From a bacterium (GTDB taxonomy: Bacteria; Pseudomonadota; Alphaproteobacteria; Rhodobacterales; Rhodobacteraceae), in assembly GCA_016124195.1 (NCBI GenBank), contig WGOE01000007.1, forward strand, positions 1 through 64,000: DNA of 64,000 nt, written 5' to 3'. Positions 6,992 through 15,169 of this stretch are shown here, piece after piece (position 1 is the first letter of the stretch; every line of letters starts with the position of its first letter). The translations under genes were made by a program, and so were the position numbers. Below the pieces are notes generated by a model. The model was not told the DNA's origin and made no database searches. It worked only from the letters and a program-made list of their open reading frames with translations.

Positions 6992-8434
6992 ATGCGTTGG
7001 AGTGCAATCACCGCGGTGCTGGTCGTCAGCGGCTGCTCGGCCATACCGGCGATGTTTTCTAATCGCAGTGAAAACGCCGCATTGGTTCAGGGTCCACCGG
7101 TCCAAGATGTCGTAACCGCTTACGACAGCGCGCTTTCTTGCCTTAGGGGCAAAGTTCCGCACAATGTCTTCTTCGGCGTCGGCACGGTAGTGGATGCGAC
7201 CGGCAAGGAAAGCTTCAACGACGGAAACGCGGGCAAGTTCGTCACCCAGGGCGCAGGAGAGATGGTGCAATCCGCGCTGTTCAAGGCCGGCGTCTCTGTA
7301 GTCAACCGCCGCGACGACGCTATTACTATCGCTGAAACGAATTGGGGGATTCGAGATATCAAGCGGCAGGTGCCGGTCAACTTCTATTTGTCTGGCAGCA
7401 TAAACAGCCTGGATTTCATTCCGGGTGGAGGTTTTGCCGTGCAGGTTGCCGGAGTTGGCCCACGCTATCGGCAGAGTCGAATTTTGGTCGCCTTGGACAT
7501 GACCATGACAGATGCCTATACAGGCCGGATTGTTGCAAGCATTCCGTTGCAGAAACAGATATTTACCAGCGAGGTTGGGGGCAGTAACAACAGCTTCTTC
7601 GGTGCAACTCTGGTGCAATTGGATGCCGGCGGCATGAAGCGCGAGGCAATCAATTTTGCGTTGCGCCAGATGCTGAGTCTGGCAACATTTGAAGTACTTG
7701 GTCAGGTCCTTGACCAGGGGTCCTACGCGCCTTGCAAGGCGTTGATCGATGCGGCTGATGGTGGTGTCACGACGTCTGGAACGTCCGATCCGGTGGCGCT
7801 CAGGGAAGCAATTCGCGCGATGAAAGAGGCAGCCAACGACAACTCAATAAAGCCGCTGACAGTTCCAATTGAACAGGCCTCGGCGCCCGCATCGGGGCAG
7901 GCTGGTGCCGCGCCCGGCGGAAGAGGCAATGGCGTAAGTCCACAGCCGGCCGCGGAAACAACTCCCGGCTCTTTCAAAGGTCAAAAGTCGACGCAAGCGG
8001 CAACCATGGCAATTCGCGCTGCCAAGGATTCGATGAGTGCGCCTGATACCAAAACGGCCGTCGAGAAAGCTGCTGAGGCGTTGAAGCTGTCCAATCTGGC
8101 CTTGCTGCTCTTGAAAGAAGCTGCATCGGAAGGTTTCACGGGCGATGCTGGTGAAGTGGCGGCGGTCGTTGTTCAGCAAGCCTTACAGGCGGCAAAGGAA
8201 GCCGGAGTTGCTGCAGCCAAGCGGGCGAATGACAACAAGCCAGCATCAGGCACTACAGCGCCAACTGCGCAACCGAATGCTACAGGATCAGATGCACTCG
8301 GCGCACAGGGCCCTCGCGTTGGCGTGACTAATGTTGCACCGAATTCAGGCACCGCTACTGATTCCAATGCAAGCCCGCCAGCTCCGATTCCGGGTGGTTT
8401 GCCGAATCCTCAGCAACCCGATTTGGTAAAATGA
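6992..8434 (+). CDS. hfaB: HfaB/CsgG-family outer-membrane secretion lipoprotein with long C-terminal extension
   Basis: Predicted 480 residues. CsgG-family proteins form outer-membrane channels that export curli-type subunits; HfaB does this for the Caulobacter holdfast anchor. A lipobox ending at Cys15 (VVSGC) shows lipidation. The CsgG core spans about 35-245: GVGTVVDATGKES, PVNFYLSGSINSLDF, then GVGPRYRQSRILVALDMTMT and TGRIVASIPLQKQIFTSEV, which align with the membrane-hairpin region of CsgG. After about residue 260 there is an Ala/Pro/Gly-rich extension with a helical stretch (EKAAEALKLSNLALLLLKEA). ATG 6992 is preferred over GTG 6977 because the lipobox then sits at the right distance. 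Hairpins follow it. Confidence 0.8.
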   Translation: MRWSAITAVLVVSGCSAIPAMFSNRSENAALVQGPPVQDVVTAYDSALSCLRGKVPHNVFFGVGTVVDATGKESFNDGNAGKFVTQGAGEMVQSALFKAGVSVVNRRDDAITIAETNWGIRDIKRQVPVNFYLSGSINSLDFIPGGGFAVQVAGVGPRYRQSRILVALDMTMTDAYTGRIVASIPLQKQIFTSEVGGSNNSFFGATLVQLDAGGMKREAINFALRQMLSLATFEVLGQVLDQGSYAPCKALIDAADGGVTTSGTSDPVALREAIRAMKEAANDNSIKPLTVPIEQASAPASGQAGAAPGGRGNGVSPQPAAETTPGSFKGQKSTQAATMAIRAAKDSMSAPDTKTAVEKAAEALKLSNLALLLLKEAASEGFTGDAGEVAAVVVQQALQAAKEAGVAAAKRANDNKPASGTTAPTAQPNATGSDALGAQGPRVGVTNVAPNSGTATDSNASPPAPIPGGLPNPQQPDLVK

Positions 8435-8473
8435 CGCTTACCCAGCTGGCCAAAGTTCAGCACAGAATTCCCA

Positions 8474-8490
8474 CTGCCCTAGATGGGCAG
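8474..8490 (+). terminator. Hairpin after hfaB-like gene
   Basis: CTGCCC-TAGAT-GGGCAG forms a six-pair stem, extended by CC/GG beyond one mismatch, 39 bases after the stop of the CsgG-family gene. There is no T-run, so it is at best a weak terminator or an RNA-processing/stabilising element between the channel gene and the first repeat-protein gene. Confidence 0.35.
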
Positions 8491-8524
8491 CGGGATAAGA
8501 AGGGCCCAATTCGATCCCTAATCA

Positions 8525-8552
8525 ATTGCAAGGTTATTGGGGGCCTTGCAAT
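8525..8552 (+). promoter_or_regulatory. Leader hairpin upstream of the first repeat-protein gene
   Basis: ATTGCAAGG and CCTTGCAAT form a perfect nine-pair stem around a ten-base loop (8534-8543), ending about ten bases before the ribosome site GAGG (8563-8566). The position suggests an effect on translation start or messenger stability of an abundant secreted protein. Seen in sequence; role inferred. Confidence 0.4.
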
Positions 8553-8571
8553 CCAACTTGTTGAGGACAAC

Positions 8572-9327
8572 ATGAAAAAGCTTCTCGTTTCCACTGCCAT
8601 GCTGGCACTCATGACTGGTGCGGGCTTCGCTCAGTCGGTTCCCGCCACAAACCACCCGGCTCCGGCCACTGCCCAGACTTCCGTGTCTTTGCTCGACGGG
8701 CTGTTGGCAAACGCTTCGGCGCTTTCCGCAAGCCTGTCTAACGTGGCGCAGAACCTGAACAGCGTTGACGGTTCGATCAACGTGACGACCAGCCGTGACT
8801 ACTCCGGCATCGCCAGCGGCATCAATGCTCTCTCGGGCGGCGGCACCACGCCGTTCGGCTCGTACAGTCAGGTTGGTACGAACGTCTATGGTCAAGACCT
8901 TCCGGCGGCGCTGCTCGGCGTGCTGGATCCGCTGACCGCGAGCCTCGGCGACCTGTCGACCACCTCGATCGGCGCGATGCAGTCCGGCTCGATCACCGCA
9001 ACGGTCGATGCCAGCAAGATTGTGTCTTCGGTTCAGGACAACGCCACTGCCAGCACGACCTCAGCGATGGCTTCGGCTGACACCTATGGCGGCATTGCCA
9101 ACACCCTTGCGTTCCAGAACATTGCTGTGAACTCGGGTGACATCAACGGTTCCGTTCAGCTGGCTCTGGCTGACGTGAATTCCACCGTCGGCAAAGTCGC
9201 GACCACGGCTATCGGCGCGATGGGTTCGGGCAGCCTGACGGCGAACATCACTGGCAACATGGGCGCCACGACCGACGCGACCTCGGCCATCGTTGCGTCG
9301 CTGGTTGGCGGCAGCACCGCTCCCTGA
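8572..9327 (+). CDS. Secreted VDGS/TTxIGAM-repeat protein 1 (candidate fibre or adhesin)
   Basis: Predicted 251 residues with a clear signal peptide (1-20, cleavage GFA-QS) and GAGG five bases before ATG. The mature protein is rich in Ala, Ser, Thr and Gly, has no Cys, and contains spaced repeats: SNVAQNLNSVDGSI (56-69), TTSIGAMQSGSITA (130-143), DINGSVQ (190-196) and TTAIGAMGSGSLTA (211-224). The composition and repeats suggest a beta-solenoid or amyloid-type surface protein. Its paralogue at 9429-10160 has the same blocks in the same order. Placement behind HfaA/HfaB-like genes suggests export through the CsgG-type channel or a role comparable to HfaD, but I cannot show homology to HfaD by eye. 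Confidence 0.7.
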   Translation: MKKLLVSTAMLALMTGAGFAQSVPATNHPAPATAQTSVSLLDGLLANASALSASLSNVAQNLNSVDGSINVTTSRDYSGIASGINALSGGGTTPFGSYSQVGTNVYGQDLPAALLGVLDPLTASLGDLSTTSIGAMQSGSITATVDASKIVSSVQDNATASTTSAMASADTYGGIANTLAFQNIAVNSGDINGSVQLALADVNSTVGKVATTAIGAMGSGSLTANITGNMGATTDATSAIVASLVGGSTAP

Positions 9328-9349
9328 TCGCGAACTTTCGCGTACTCCT

Positions 9350-9375
9350 CTTGCGGGCACTTCGGTGCCCGCAAG
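9350..9375 (+). terminator. Strong UUCG-loop hairpin between the two repeat-protein genes
   Basis: CTTGCGGGCAC-TTCG-GTGCCCGCAAG is a perfect 11-pair stem closed by a UUCG tetraloop, 23 bases after the first repeat-protein gene. It is followed by TCTTCACTTC, a pyrimidine-rich but interrupted tail. It could terminate part of the transcription, or stabilise the upstream message, so that protein 1 is made in excess of protein 2. Confidence 0.6.
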
Positions 9376-9428
9376 TCTTCACTTCACGGGTATATCGCCC
9401 GGACGAAGGGCTGGACGAGGATTAGAGA

Positions 9429-10160
9429 ATGTCGGGAAAACTGAGGTGTGCAATGATTGTTGCATGTTTGACTTCAGTTGGCAGCAGCACTTTTGCGAGC
9501 CCGTCCACTTCTGACGAGTCCCTGTTGGCGTCATTGCTCAATGAAGTTTCCGCCTTGACAGCGATGCTGGCGAATGTGGCCGAGAACCTGCATCAAGTTG
9601 ATGGTTCCGTAGTTATCGAGGGGGTCGGAAAGACTACGGATCTTGTCGCGACGCTCGATGCCGTGGCACGTGATCATTGGGTAGGGCCTGTCAGCCGGGT
9701 CAATTCGAAAGTATTCAGCTCGGGTACTTCGACGGCCCTGTTGGATGTGCTCAAGCCTACAACGTTCAGTGCGAATGACATTGCGACAACTGCCATTGGG
9801 GCCTTGCAGTCGGGTGCTTTGCTGGGATCAACGGGCACAACCGGGACCATTGATACGTCAGGGCTGGTCAACCAGATCTCACTTACCGCAAGTACAGCCA
9901 CAGTCACCACAACGCTTCTTGCGCAGGATTTCGGCAACGTTGCCAATACCACACTTCTGCAAAATGCTGCCATCAACCTCGGTGATGTGGACGGCAGCAT
10001 TCAGATGATCCTGAGTAATACCCTGGCCCATGTAGGCCCTATCGGGACAACTGCGATCGGCTCAATGGAATCGGGTATTCTGACCGGGTCGCTGACAGCA
10101 AACATGAACAGCGTGACAGACAATCTCACTGCTGTTGTCAGTGCCCTCGTCGGCCGCTGA
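9429..10160 (+). CDS. Secreted VDGS/TTxIGAM-repeat protein 2 (paralogue of 8572-9327)
   Basis: Predicted 243 residues, GAGG eight bases before ATG, signal peptide about 1-23. Block SALTAMLANVAENLHQVDGS (41-60) closely matches residues 49-68 of protein 1. Further shared blocks are TTAIGALQSGA (120-130), DVDGSIQ (186-192) and TTAIGSMESG (207-216) followed by LTGSLTANM. Spacing between blocks is conserved, so the two genes arose by duplication and then diverged considerably. It may be a minor or nucleating subunit. The stop is 21 bases from the left end of an IS5-type element, so any further genes of the locus may have been displaced. Confidence 0.7.
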   Translation: MSGKLRCAMIVACLTSVGSSTFASPSTSDESLLASLLNEVSALTAMLANVAENLHQVDGSVVIEGVGKTTDLVATLDAVARDHWVGPVSRVNSKVFSSGTSTALLDVLKPTTFSANDIATTAIGALQSGALLGSTGTTGTIDTSGLVNQISLTASTATVTTTLLAQDFGNVANTTLLQNAAINLGDVDGSIQMILSNTLAHVGPIGTTAIGSMESGILTGSLTANMNSVTDNLTAVVSALVGR

Positions 10161-10181
10161 GTGTTGTTTGGCCTAAGACGT

Positions 10182-11311
10182 GGCTTTGTCGCGTAAATCC
10201 GGTGATGGCCGGAGTTCCCCTTTCCCCGGACAGAGTTATGCTGCGCGCTGCATGGGTGGCGCTCCGAGGGTGGTGAAGCGGTTCAGGATGGCCGCCCTTA
10301 TCTGAAGTTCGGCGACCTGCTGTTGGAAGTCGCGGGATATGACGCGCTCCCCCAAGGGCTTGAAGCAGCGCATCTTTGCTTCGACCAGGCATCGTCGGTG
10401 GTAGGCGGTCCAGCGCTTCCAGATGGCCTGGCCCAGGCGGCGTCAGCTGGGCAGGGCATCGTTGCGCGCGATCGCCCCTGCCGTGTATTCCTTCCAGGGC
10501 TTGCCGTTCCTGCGGGGCGGGATGACCGCCGCTGCCTCGCGCGCAGCACTGGTGCGGAGGGGAACGTGGCCCCTGATGGGGCCGCGTAAGCCCCGAAGCG
10601 GTGGCAGGCCCGCGTGTCATAGGCGCCATCGGCGGTGACCATGCCCAAGGGCTGATCGCTTGGGATCTGGTCCAACAGGTCGGGCATAACGGGCGCATCG
10701 CCGATCCGGCTGCCTGTGATCTCGATGGCCCGGATTTCCAGCGTCTCGGCATCACTCCCGAGGTGGACTTTGGGCCAGTCGCGCGGCTTCGACGGTCCGT
10801 GTTTCTTGGCCAACCATTCGCCATCCACCTCGGCCTTCACGCCAGTGCTGTCGATCAGCAGGGGCAGAGCGCCTGAGGTGGGGCCGTAGGGGAGGTGGAC
10901 TATCAGGGTCTTCTGGCGACGGCATAGGGTGCTGAAGTCAGGCACCGGCCAATCCAGCCCAGCAAGGTCCAGCAGGCTTGCCACCATCCCTGTAGTTTGC
11001 CTCAGCGGCAGCCCAAACAACGCCTTCCGCGTCAGGCGGGCTTGGATCGCGGCGGCGCTGAAGACCGGCCGACGACCCCGCTTGCCGGTCGGCGCGCCCA
11101 GCCACTGCGTCTTGGGATCAAACCAGATCGACAGTGATCCTCGCCGCGCAAGCGCAGCCCTCGCCATTGGGCTCGAACCAATGGCGCCCATGGCTCGATA
11201 GTCACGCCAGTTCGTGGTGTGGTAGGTCGCGGGCTTCGGTCCGCTCATGCCGCATGACTAAAAGACTGGATTCATGAGGTGAATCCTCCCCCGCATTCGC
11301 GCAACAAAGCC
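10182..11311. mobile_element. IS5/IS903-type insertion sequence, both ends present, no target duplication seen
   Basis: The left end begins GGCTTTGTCGCGTAAATC (10182) and the complement of the right end begins GGCTTTGTTGCGCGAATG (ending at 11311); 17 of the first 21 bases match. This is the IS5 family IS903-group terminus. The nine bases outside the left end (CTAAGACGT) and the right end (CAGGCGAGA) do not match, so the expected target duplication is missing, pointing to old age or to recombination between copies. Total 1130 bases, with one decayed transposase inside. Confidence 0.8.
10236..11248 (-). pseudogene. IS5-family transposase, broken
   Basis: The N-terminal two thirds read well: NWRDYRAM-type opening, TGMVASLLDLAGLDWPVPDF, LPLLIDSTGVK (first DDE Asp) and MVTADGAYDTRACH (second DDE Asp). 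Near 10590 the frame is lost within an insertion-like segment. The C-terminal part continues in another frame (VIPPRRNGKPWKEYTAGAIA, KRWTAYHRRCLVEAKMRC with the DDE Glu region, IRAAILNRFTTLG) and contains an in-frame TGA after NDALPS. Frameshift plus nonsense codon indicate an inactive transposase. Confidence 0.85.
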
Positions 11312-11632
11312 CAGGCGAGATCGGAGAACTTCCTGCAACTGCGATGACAGCCTTCTTGTGGATAATCAATGCCACGATCCTGTCCGCGCTTTGCCCGACA
11401 GAGCCGAGGAAGATACTGGCCAAACCCAGCGTATCAGGTTTTCCAGGCCAAACTAATTGTCGAATTCGATAGACAAGAAAAATCAATCGACAATCCACGC
11501 CGGCTTAATGAAACGAAAGATCGCTTGATCCTCAATCGCAATCGCGCGACTTATCCGTTAAAGGGTATTACGGCAATCCGTTGAAGAGCCGAACACCGGA
11601 TCGAAATGGCAAATCTAGTGGAAGAATTAGCA
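11312..11632. promoter_or_regulatory. AT-rich gap upstream of the sulfotransferase-glycosyltransferase gene
   Basis: No gene is supported in these 321 bases. The stretch is AT-rich compared with the rest of the window and presumably carries the promoter of the large downstream gene. The segment just right of the IS5 end could be a remnant of whatever the insertion interrupted, but I recognise nothing in it. Confidence 0.3.
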
Positions 11633-14600
11633 ATGGTAAACCCTGAAAGACAGGCGATTGTTGTCCTAGGCATGCACCGGTCGGGCACCTCGGCTCTGGC
11701 GGGACTATTCGGAAAATTGGGGTTCGAATTACCCGCGACAATAATGGGCGCAACTAAGGATAACCTAGCGGGATACTTCGAGTCAAAAATCATTGCCGAT
11801 CTGAACGATGAGATCCTGCAGGCGCACGGATCCGCATGGTCTGATATTCATCCCTTCCTCGTGCATTCTGACAGAAATGAAGATAATAGCCGTCGCGCTC
11901 GTGCAGAAAGAATGATTCAGGCCGAATTCGGCAATTCACAGCGTTTCGTCCTGAAAGACCCGCGAATTTGCAGATTGCTTCCATTCTGGCAGGGCGTCCT
12001 CAACGCAGTCAACACACAGCCCAAATATATTCACATTCATCGCAATCCCCTCGAAGTCGCCCATTCTCTTTTGAAACGCGACAAATTTCCTTTGAAATAT
12101 GGCCTAGCGCTCTGGCTCCGGCATATGCTGGACGCAGAGCATTATACTCGCGGTCAACAGAGAATCTTTGTTCGGTATGAAGATCTGCTGGCAGATTGGA
12201 GAGCTTTAGCGCGTCGTGTCGAAAAGGACTTAGACACTCGTCTCAGATATACCTCCGGTGTTGAGATCGATCAGTTCTTGAATTCTGAACTGCGCAATTT
12301 CTCATGTGATGAGACGATCTCCCCGTCAAATAATTTATTGGAAAATAGCTGCTACGCAATCTTTGAGGATTGGGCGCGCACGTGCGAAAAGGAGTCCAAT
12401 TTCCATCAACTCGACGGCATGCGTGATGCAATTGATTCTATATGTGATCTGCAATATCGGGAGTATGGAGAATTTCTGTCCAGAGATAACTTAAACGAGG
12501 AAGCCGACGAAGCATTTGCCAAGGCGTGTCGCATTGCTCCGCACAAAGCACTGAATCATGTTGCACGCGGTGTAGCATTGATAGGCGCCCAAAAATTTGC
12601 ACAGGCGCACGCCTGTATGCGACTCGCCTTGAATTGTGAGCCCGAAGCACGCTCGATCCATGCTCTGCTCTCAAGTACTAGCCTCGCACTCGGAGCACTC
12701 GCGCTGGCTGATCATCATGCTTTAAATGCGCTGGATGAGCATGAAGCAAGGCCTCTAGAAACTGACGCGCTGGCCCAAAGTGTTCTCAACGCCGCTATTT
12801 TGCGTGCAGGGGCGCAGCAAACATCGCTGGAGCTCTCCATGGCAGCTACCAATGCCCTGGAGAATGACGTCCTCGACGCGATGAGGAAGCTTGAAATCGG
12901 ACAGTTTGAGCTTGGATTATTCGAACTCGCCTCTTTAATTGAAGCTAATCTCGACGATGAAAACCTTCGTGGCATATTTATCAGGGGGATCATCAGGTTT
13001 CGCAAGGAAGCCGCACCCGGACAATTCGAGGCTTTCACTGAGGCTCTGAACTTGAACCCCTTTCCGGCGATTGCGTGCACGACAGTGACGAATTCAGATG
13101 CTTTGGGTTCTATTGACATCGTCATTCCAGTCTACAATGCGCTGGAGGACCTAAAGATCTGCATTTCATCAATCCGGAAGTGGAAAAGTTCTACCATGGG
13201 GCAAATCATTTTGGTAGACGACGCATCCGAGGCTGAGACGCGGGATTGGTTGATGAAGCAAGCTCATAACTTCCCAGACATTAAGGTAATTCGAAATGTT
13301 GAAAACCTCGGCTTTACCCGTGCGGTGATGGCGGGCATCGAGGCCAGCAGCGCGCCATTCTTTGTGCTCTTGAATAGCGATACCATTGTTACTGCTGGTT
13401 GGCTTGAGGGGATGTTGAGGGTCGCGATGTCCAGTGAAAAGATCGCGTTAGTCGGGCCCTTGAGTAATAATAGCTACTTCCAGTCGATCTATCCTGTGCC
13501 TTGCGAGTCGCCAAATATTACAGATGATCCTGATCGGGTTGCGGCGATGGTGTTGTCGAGATGTAAGTATGAATCGCCAGTGGTGCCACTTCTGTCGGGC
13601 TTCTGCTTGCTTGTGCGGCGCGATGTGTTCGAGGAGGTCAATCGCCTTGACGATCGAAGCTTTCCGGAGGGCTATTGGGAAGTTCAGGATCTTTGTTTGA
13701 GGCTCAAGGACGCGGGCTTTGAATCTGCAATTGCCGATAGTGTTTATGTCCATCATTCGGGCAGCAAAAGCATTGCAAGCTCACGCAAAAAACGTCTTGT
13801 AGCGCAGGGCCTCAAGATTATTCATGAACGGCATTCCGCCCTGCGTTTTCAGACAGCCGAGGCGCTTTGTGCGTTGGAACCTGTCGTACTCAAAAATTAT
13901 CAGGCACTGTCACTTTTAGAGGCAGAGCTTGCGCAGCCGACTCAGATGCCGGAAATCATTCGCCCCTTCGACGTAAATGCGATCATCTGCAGAGTGATTA
14001 AAATGCCGCCCGATCCCTTAATTGGAGCTGAGGTCTGTCTTTTTGTGATACATGCACCGCTGGGCACGGTTTGCGATTATACTGCCGAATATGTGCGGGC
14101 GCTCAAGTCTAATAATATTGCGGTTCTCATATGCATGACAACCGATACGATGAATATGCCCGTCGATGCGGCTGTTTTGTCAATGGCGGACGGTTTGGTC
14201 GTAAGACAAAATGGCGGATTTGATTTTGCGGCATGGCGCGACATGCTGCATTTGTTTCCCGAGGCTTGGCGATCGGAAAGACTCTATTTTGTTAATGATA
14301 GCCTCATCGGTCCGTTTGCGCCACTTGATGAGATGATTGCCGATATTCGTGAGACCAATGCTGGATTTTTCGCTCTTAGTGAATGTACTGTTGGAGGTTA
14401 CCACGCCCAGAGTTTCTTCTTCGGCTGGAACAGGCTGAATTTGTCGTCGGCACCGCTGCGCGAATTTTGGGAAAGGGTGGAAGTAGAGAGAGACAAGACT
14501 CAAGTCATTATTAAGTACGAGCATACAATTGCACCGATGAGCGCGACCTTGCCGGACCCGACGGTACAAATTGTTTACGGAATGCAGCGCGTTTTGGGAG

Positions 14601-14839
14601 GCGACCCGTCCGAAATATCCAATGTTAATCCAACTCACCACGGGTGGCGGCGTCTTCTCAAAAATGGCTTTCACTTCGTTAAGACTGATCTGCTCAGGGA
14701 CCTCGTCCATCATCCCAATTACGTAGACACGCAAGGCTGGGAGGAATGGTGCACGGATCACGGCGCGGATGTAAGCAGAGTCCGCCGCCACATCGAGCAG
14801 TCCCGCATAAACCGGTTACTGAACAAGAGTCTTTGGTAA
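11633..14839 (+). CDS. Trimodular sulfotransferase / family 2 glycosyltransferase / RgpF-like protein
   Basis: Predicted 1068 residues. The N-terminal module (about 5-250) is a sulfotransferase: VVLGMHRSGTSALAG is the 5'-phosphosulfate loop for PAPS and YIHIHRNPLEVAHSLLKR the 3'-phosphate site. A helical, TPR-like linker follows (about 280-480). A GT2 module (about 495-730) has IDIVIPVYNALEDL, IILVDDAS and LLNSDTIVTAGWL (DxD-type metal site). The C-terminal module (about 800-1040) matches rhamnan-synthesis protein F: NGGFDFAAWRDM, RLYFVNDSLIGPFAPLDEM and FWERV. All are expected to act in the cytoplasm on a surface polysaccharide, so I infer a sulfated glycan for the cell surface. ATG 11633 (GGAAG eight bases before) is preferred to ATG 11606, which lacks a ribosome site. 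AT-rich like the island. Confidence 0.85.
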   Translation: MVNPERQAIVVLGMHRSGTSALAGLFGKLGFELPATIMGATKDNLAGYFESKIIADLNDEILQAHGSAWSDIHPFLVHSDRNEDNSRRARAERMIQAEFGNSQRFVLKDPRICRLLPFWQGVLNAVNTQPKYIHIHRNPLEVAHSLLKRDKFPLKYGLALWLRHMLDAEHYTRGQQRIFVRYEDLLADWRALARRVEKDLDTRLRYTSGVEIDQFLNSELRNFSCDETISPSNNLLENSCYAIFEDWARTCEKESNFHQLDGMRDAIDSICDLQYREYGEFLSRDNLNEEADEAFAKACRIAPHKALNHVARGVALIGAQKFAQAHACMRLALNCEPEARSIHALLSSTSLALGALALADHHALNALDEHEARPLETDALAQSVLNAAILRAGAQQTSLELSMAATNALENDVLDAMRKLEIGQFELGLFELASLIEANLDDENLRGIFIRGIIRFRKEAAPGQFEAFTEALNLNPFPAIACTTVTNSDALGSIDIVIPVYNALEDLKICISSIRKWKSSTMGQIILVDDASEAETRDWLMKQAHNFPDIKVIRNVENLGFTRAVMAGIEASSAPFFVLLNSDTIVTAGWLEGMLRVAMSSEKIALVGPLSNNSYFQSIYPVPCESPNITDDPDRVAAMVLSRCKYESPVVPLLSGFCLLVRRDVFEEVNRLDDRSFPEGYWEVQDLCLRLKDAGFESAIADSVYVHHSGSKSIASSRKKRLVAQGLKIIHERHSALRFQTAEALCALEPVVLKNYQALSLLEAELAQPTQMPEIIRPFDVNAIICRVIKMPPDPLIGAEVCLFVIHAPLGTVCDYTAEYVRALKSNNIAVLICMTTDTMNMPVDAAVLSMADGLVVRQNGGFDFAAWRDMLHLFPEAWRSERLYFVNDSLIGPFAPLDEMIADIRETNAGFFALSECTVGGYHAQSFFFGWNRLNLSSAPLREFWERVEVERDKTQVIIKYEHTIAPMSATLPDPTVQIVYGMQRVLGGDPSEISNVNPTHHGWRRLLKNGFHFVKTDLLRDLVHHPNYVDTQGWEEWCTDHGADVSRVRRHIEQSRINRLLNKSLW

Positions 14840-14857
14840 GGCCAGAACTTCGGTAGC

Positions 14858-15148
14858 GGGTTGGCCCCAGCCAAGCTGTTTTGTGCATGCGAGGTTTGTG
14901 TATTCCGGCATCCAGACGAAGGTGTTCTTCTCAGGACCAGCCTCATCGAACGGGTTCAGCATCCCCTTATAGAGGGGCACGCAGATCGGCATCGTCACGC
15001 TGGTTCGCTTGCCTGTATTGCCACCTGTCACTGCTATTTTCAGATGGGGCGGTTTGATTCCGACCTTGATGTCCTTGTGCCGCAGCCCGAACAGCTCGCC
15101 CTTCGTCGGCCGCAGGAAGTTGTGGACGCGGAATTTGAATATCCTCAC
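14858..15148 (-). pseudogene. Tyrosine recombinase (integrase) fragment
   Basis: The minus-strand reading contains FLRPTKGELFGLRHKDIKV, HLKIAVTGGNTGKRTSVTMP and FVWMPEYTN. This is the central catalytic segment of phage/island tyrosine integrases (first Arg in the ELFGLRHKD block and the beta-hairpin Lys in GGNTGKR). The N-terminal core-binding domain and the C-terminal HxxR...Y part are missing, so the gene is dead. It marks the right edge of the AT-rich island. Confidence 0.65.
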
Positions 15149-15169
15149 ATGAAGGCCGGCAATCCTGAT

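Noticed and set aside
11202-11498. Minus-strand frame spanning the right end of the IS5 element
   Set aside because: It crosses the IS boundary and contains no recognisable domain; chance frame.
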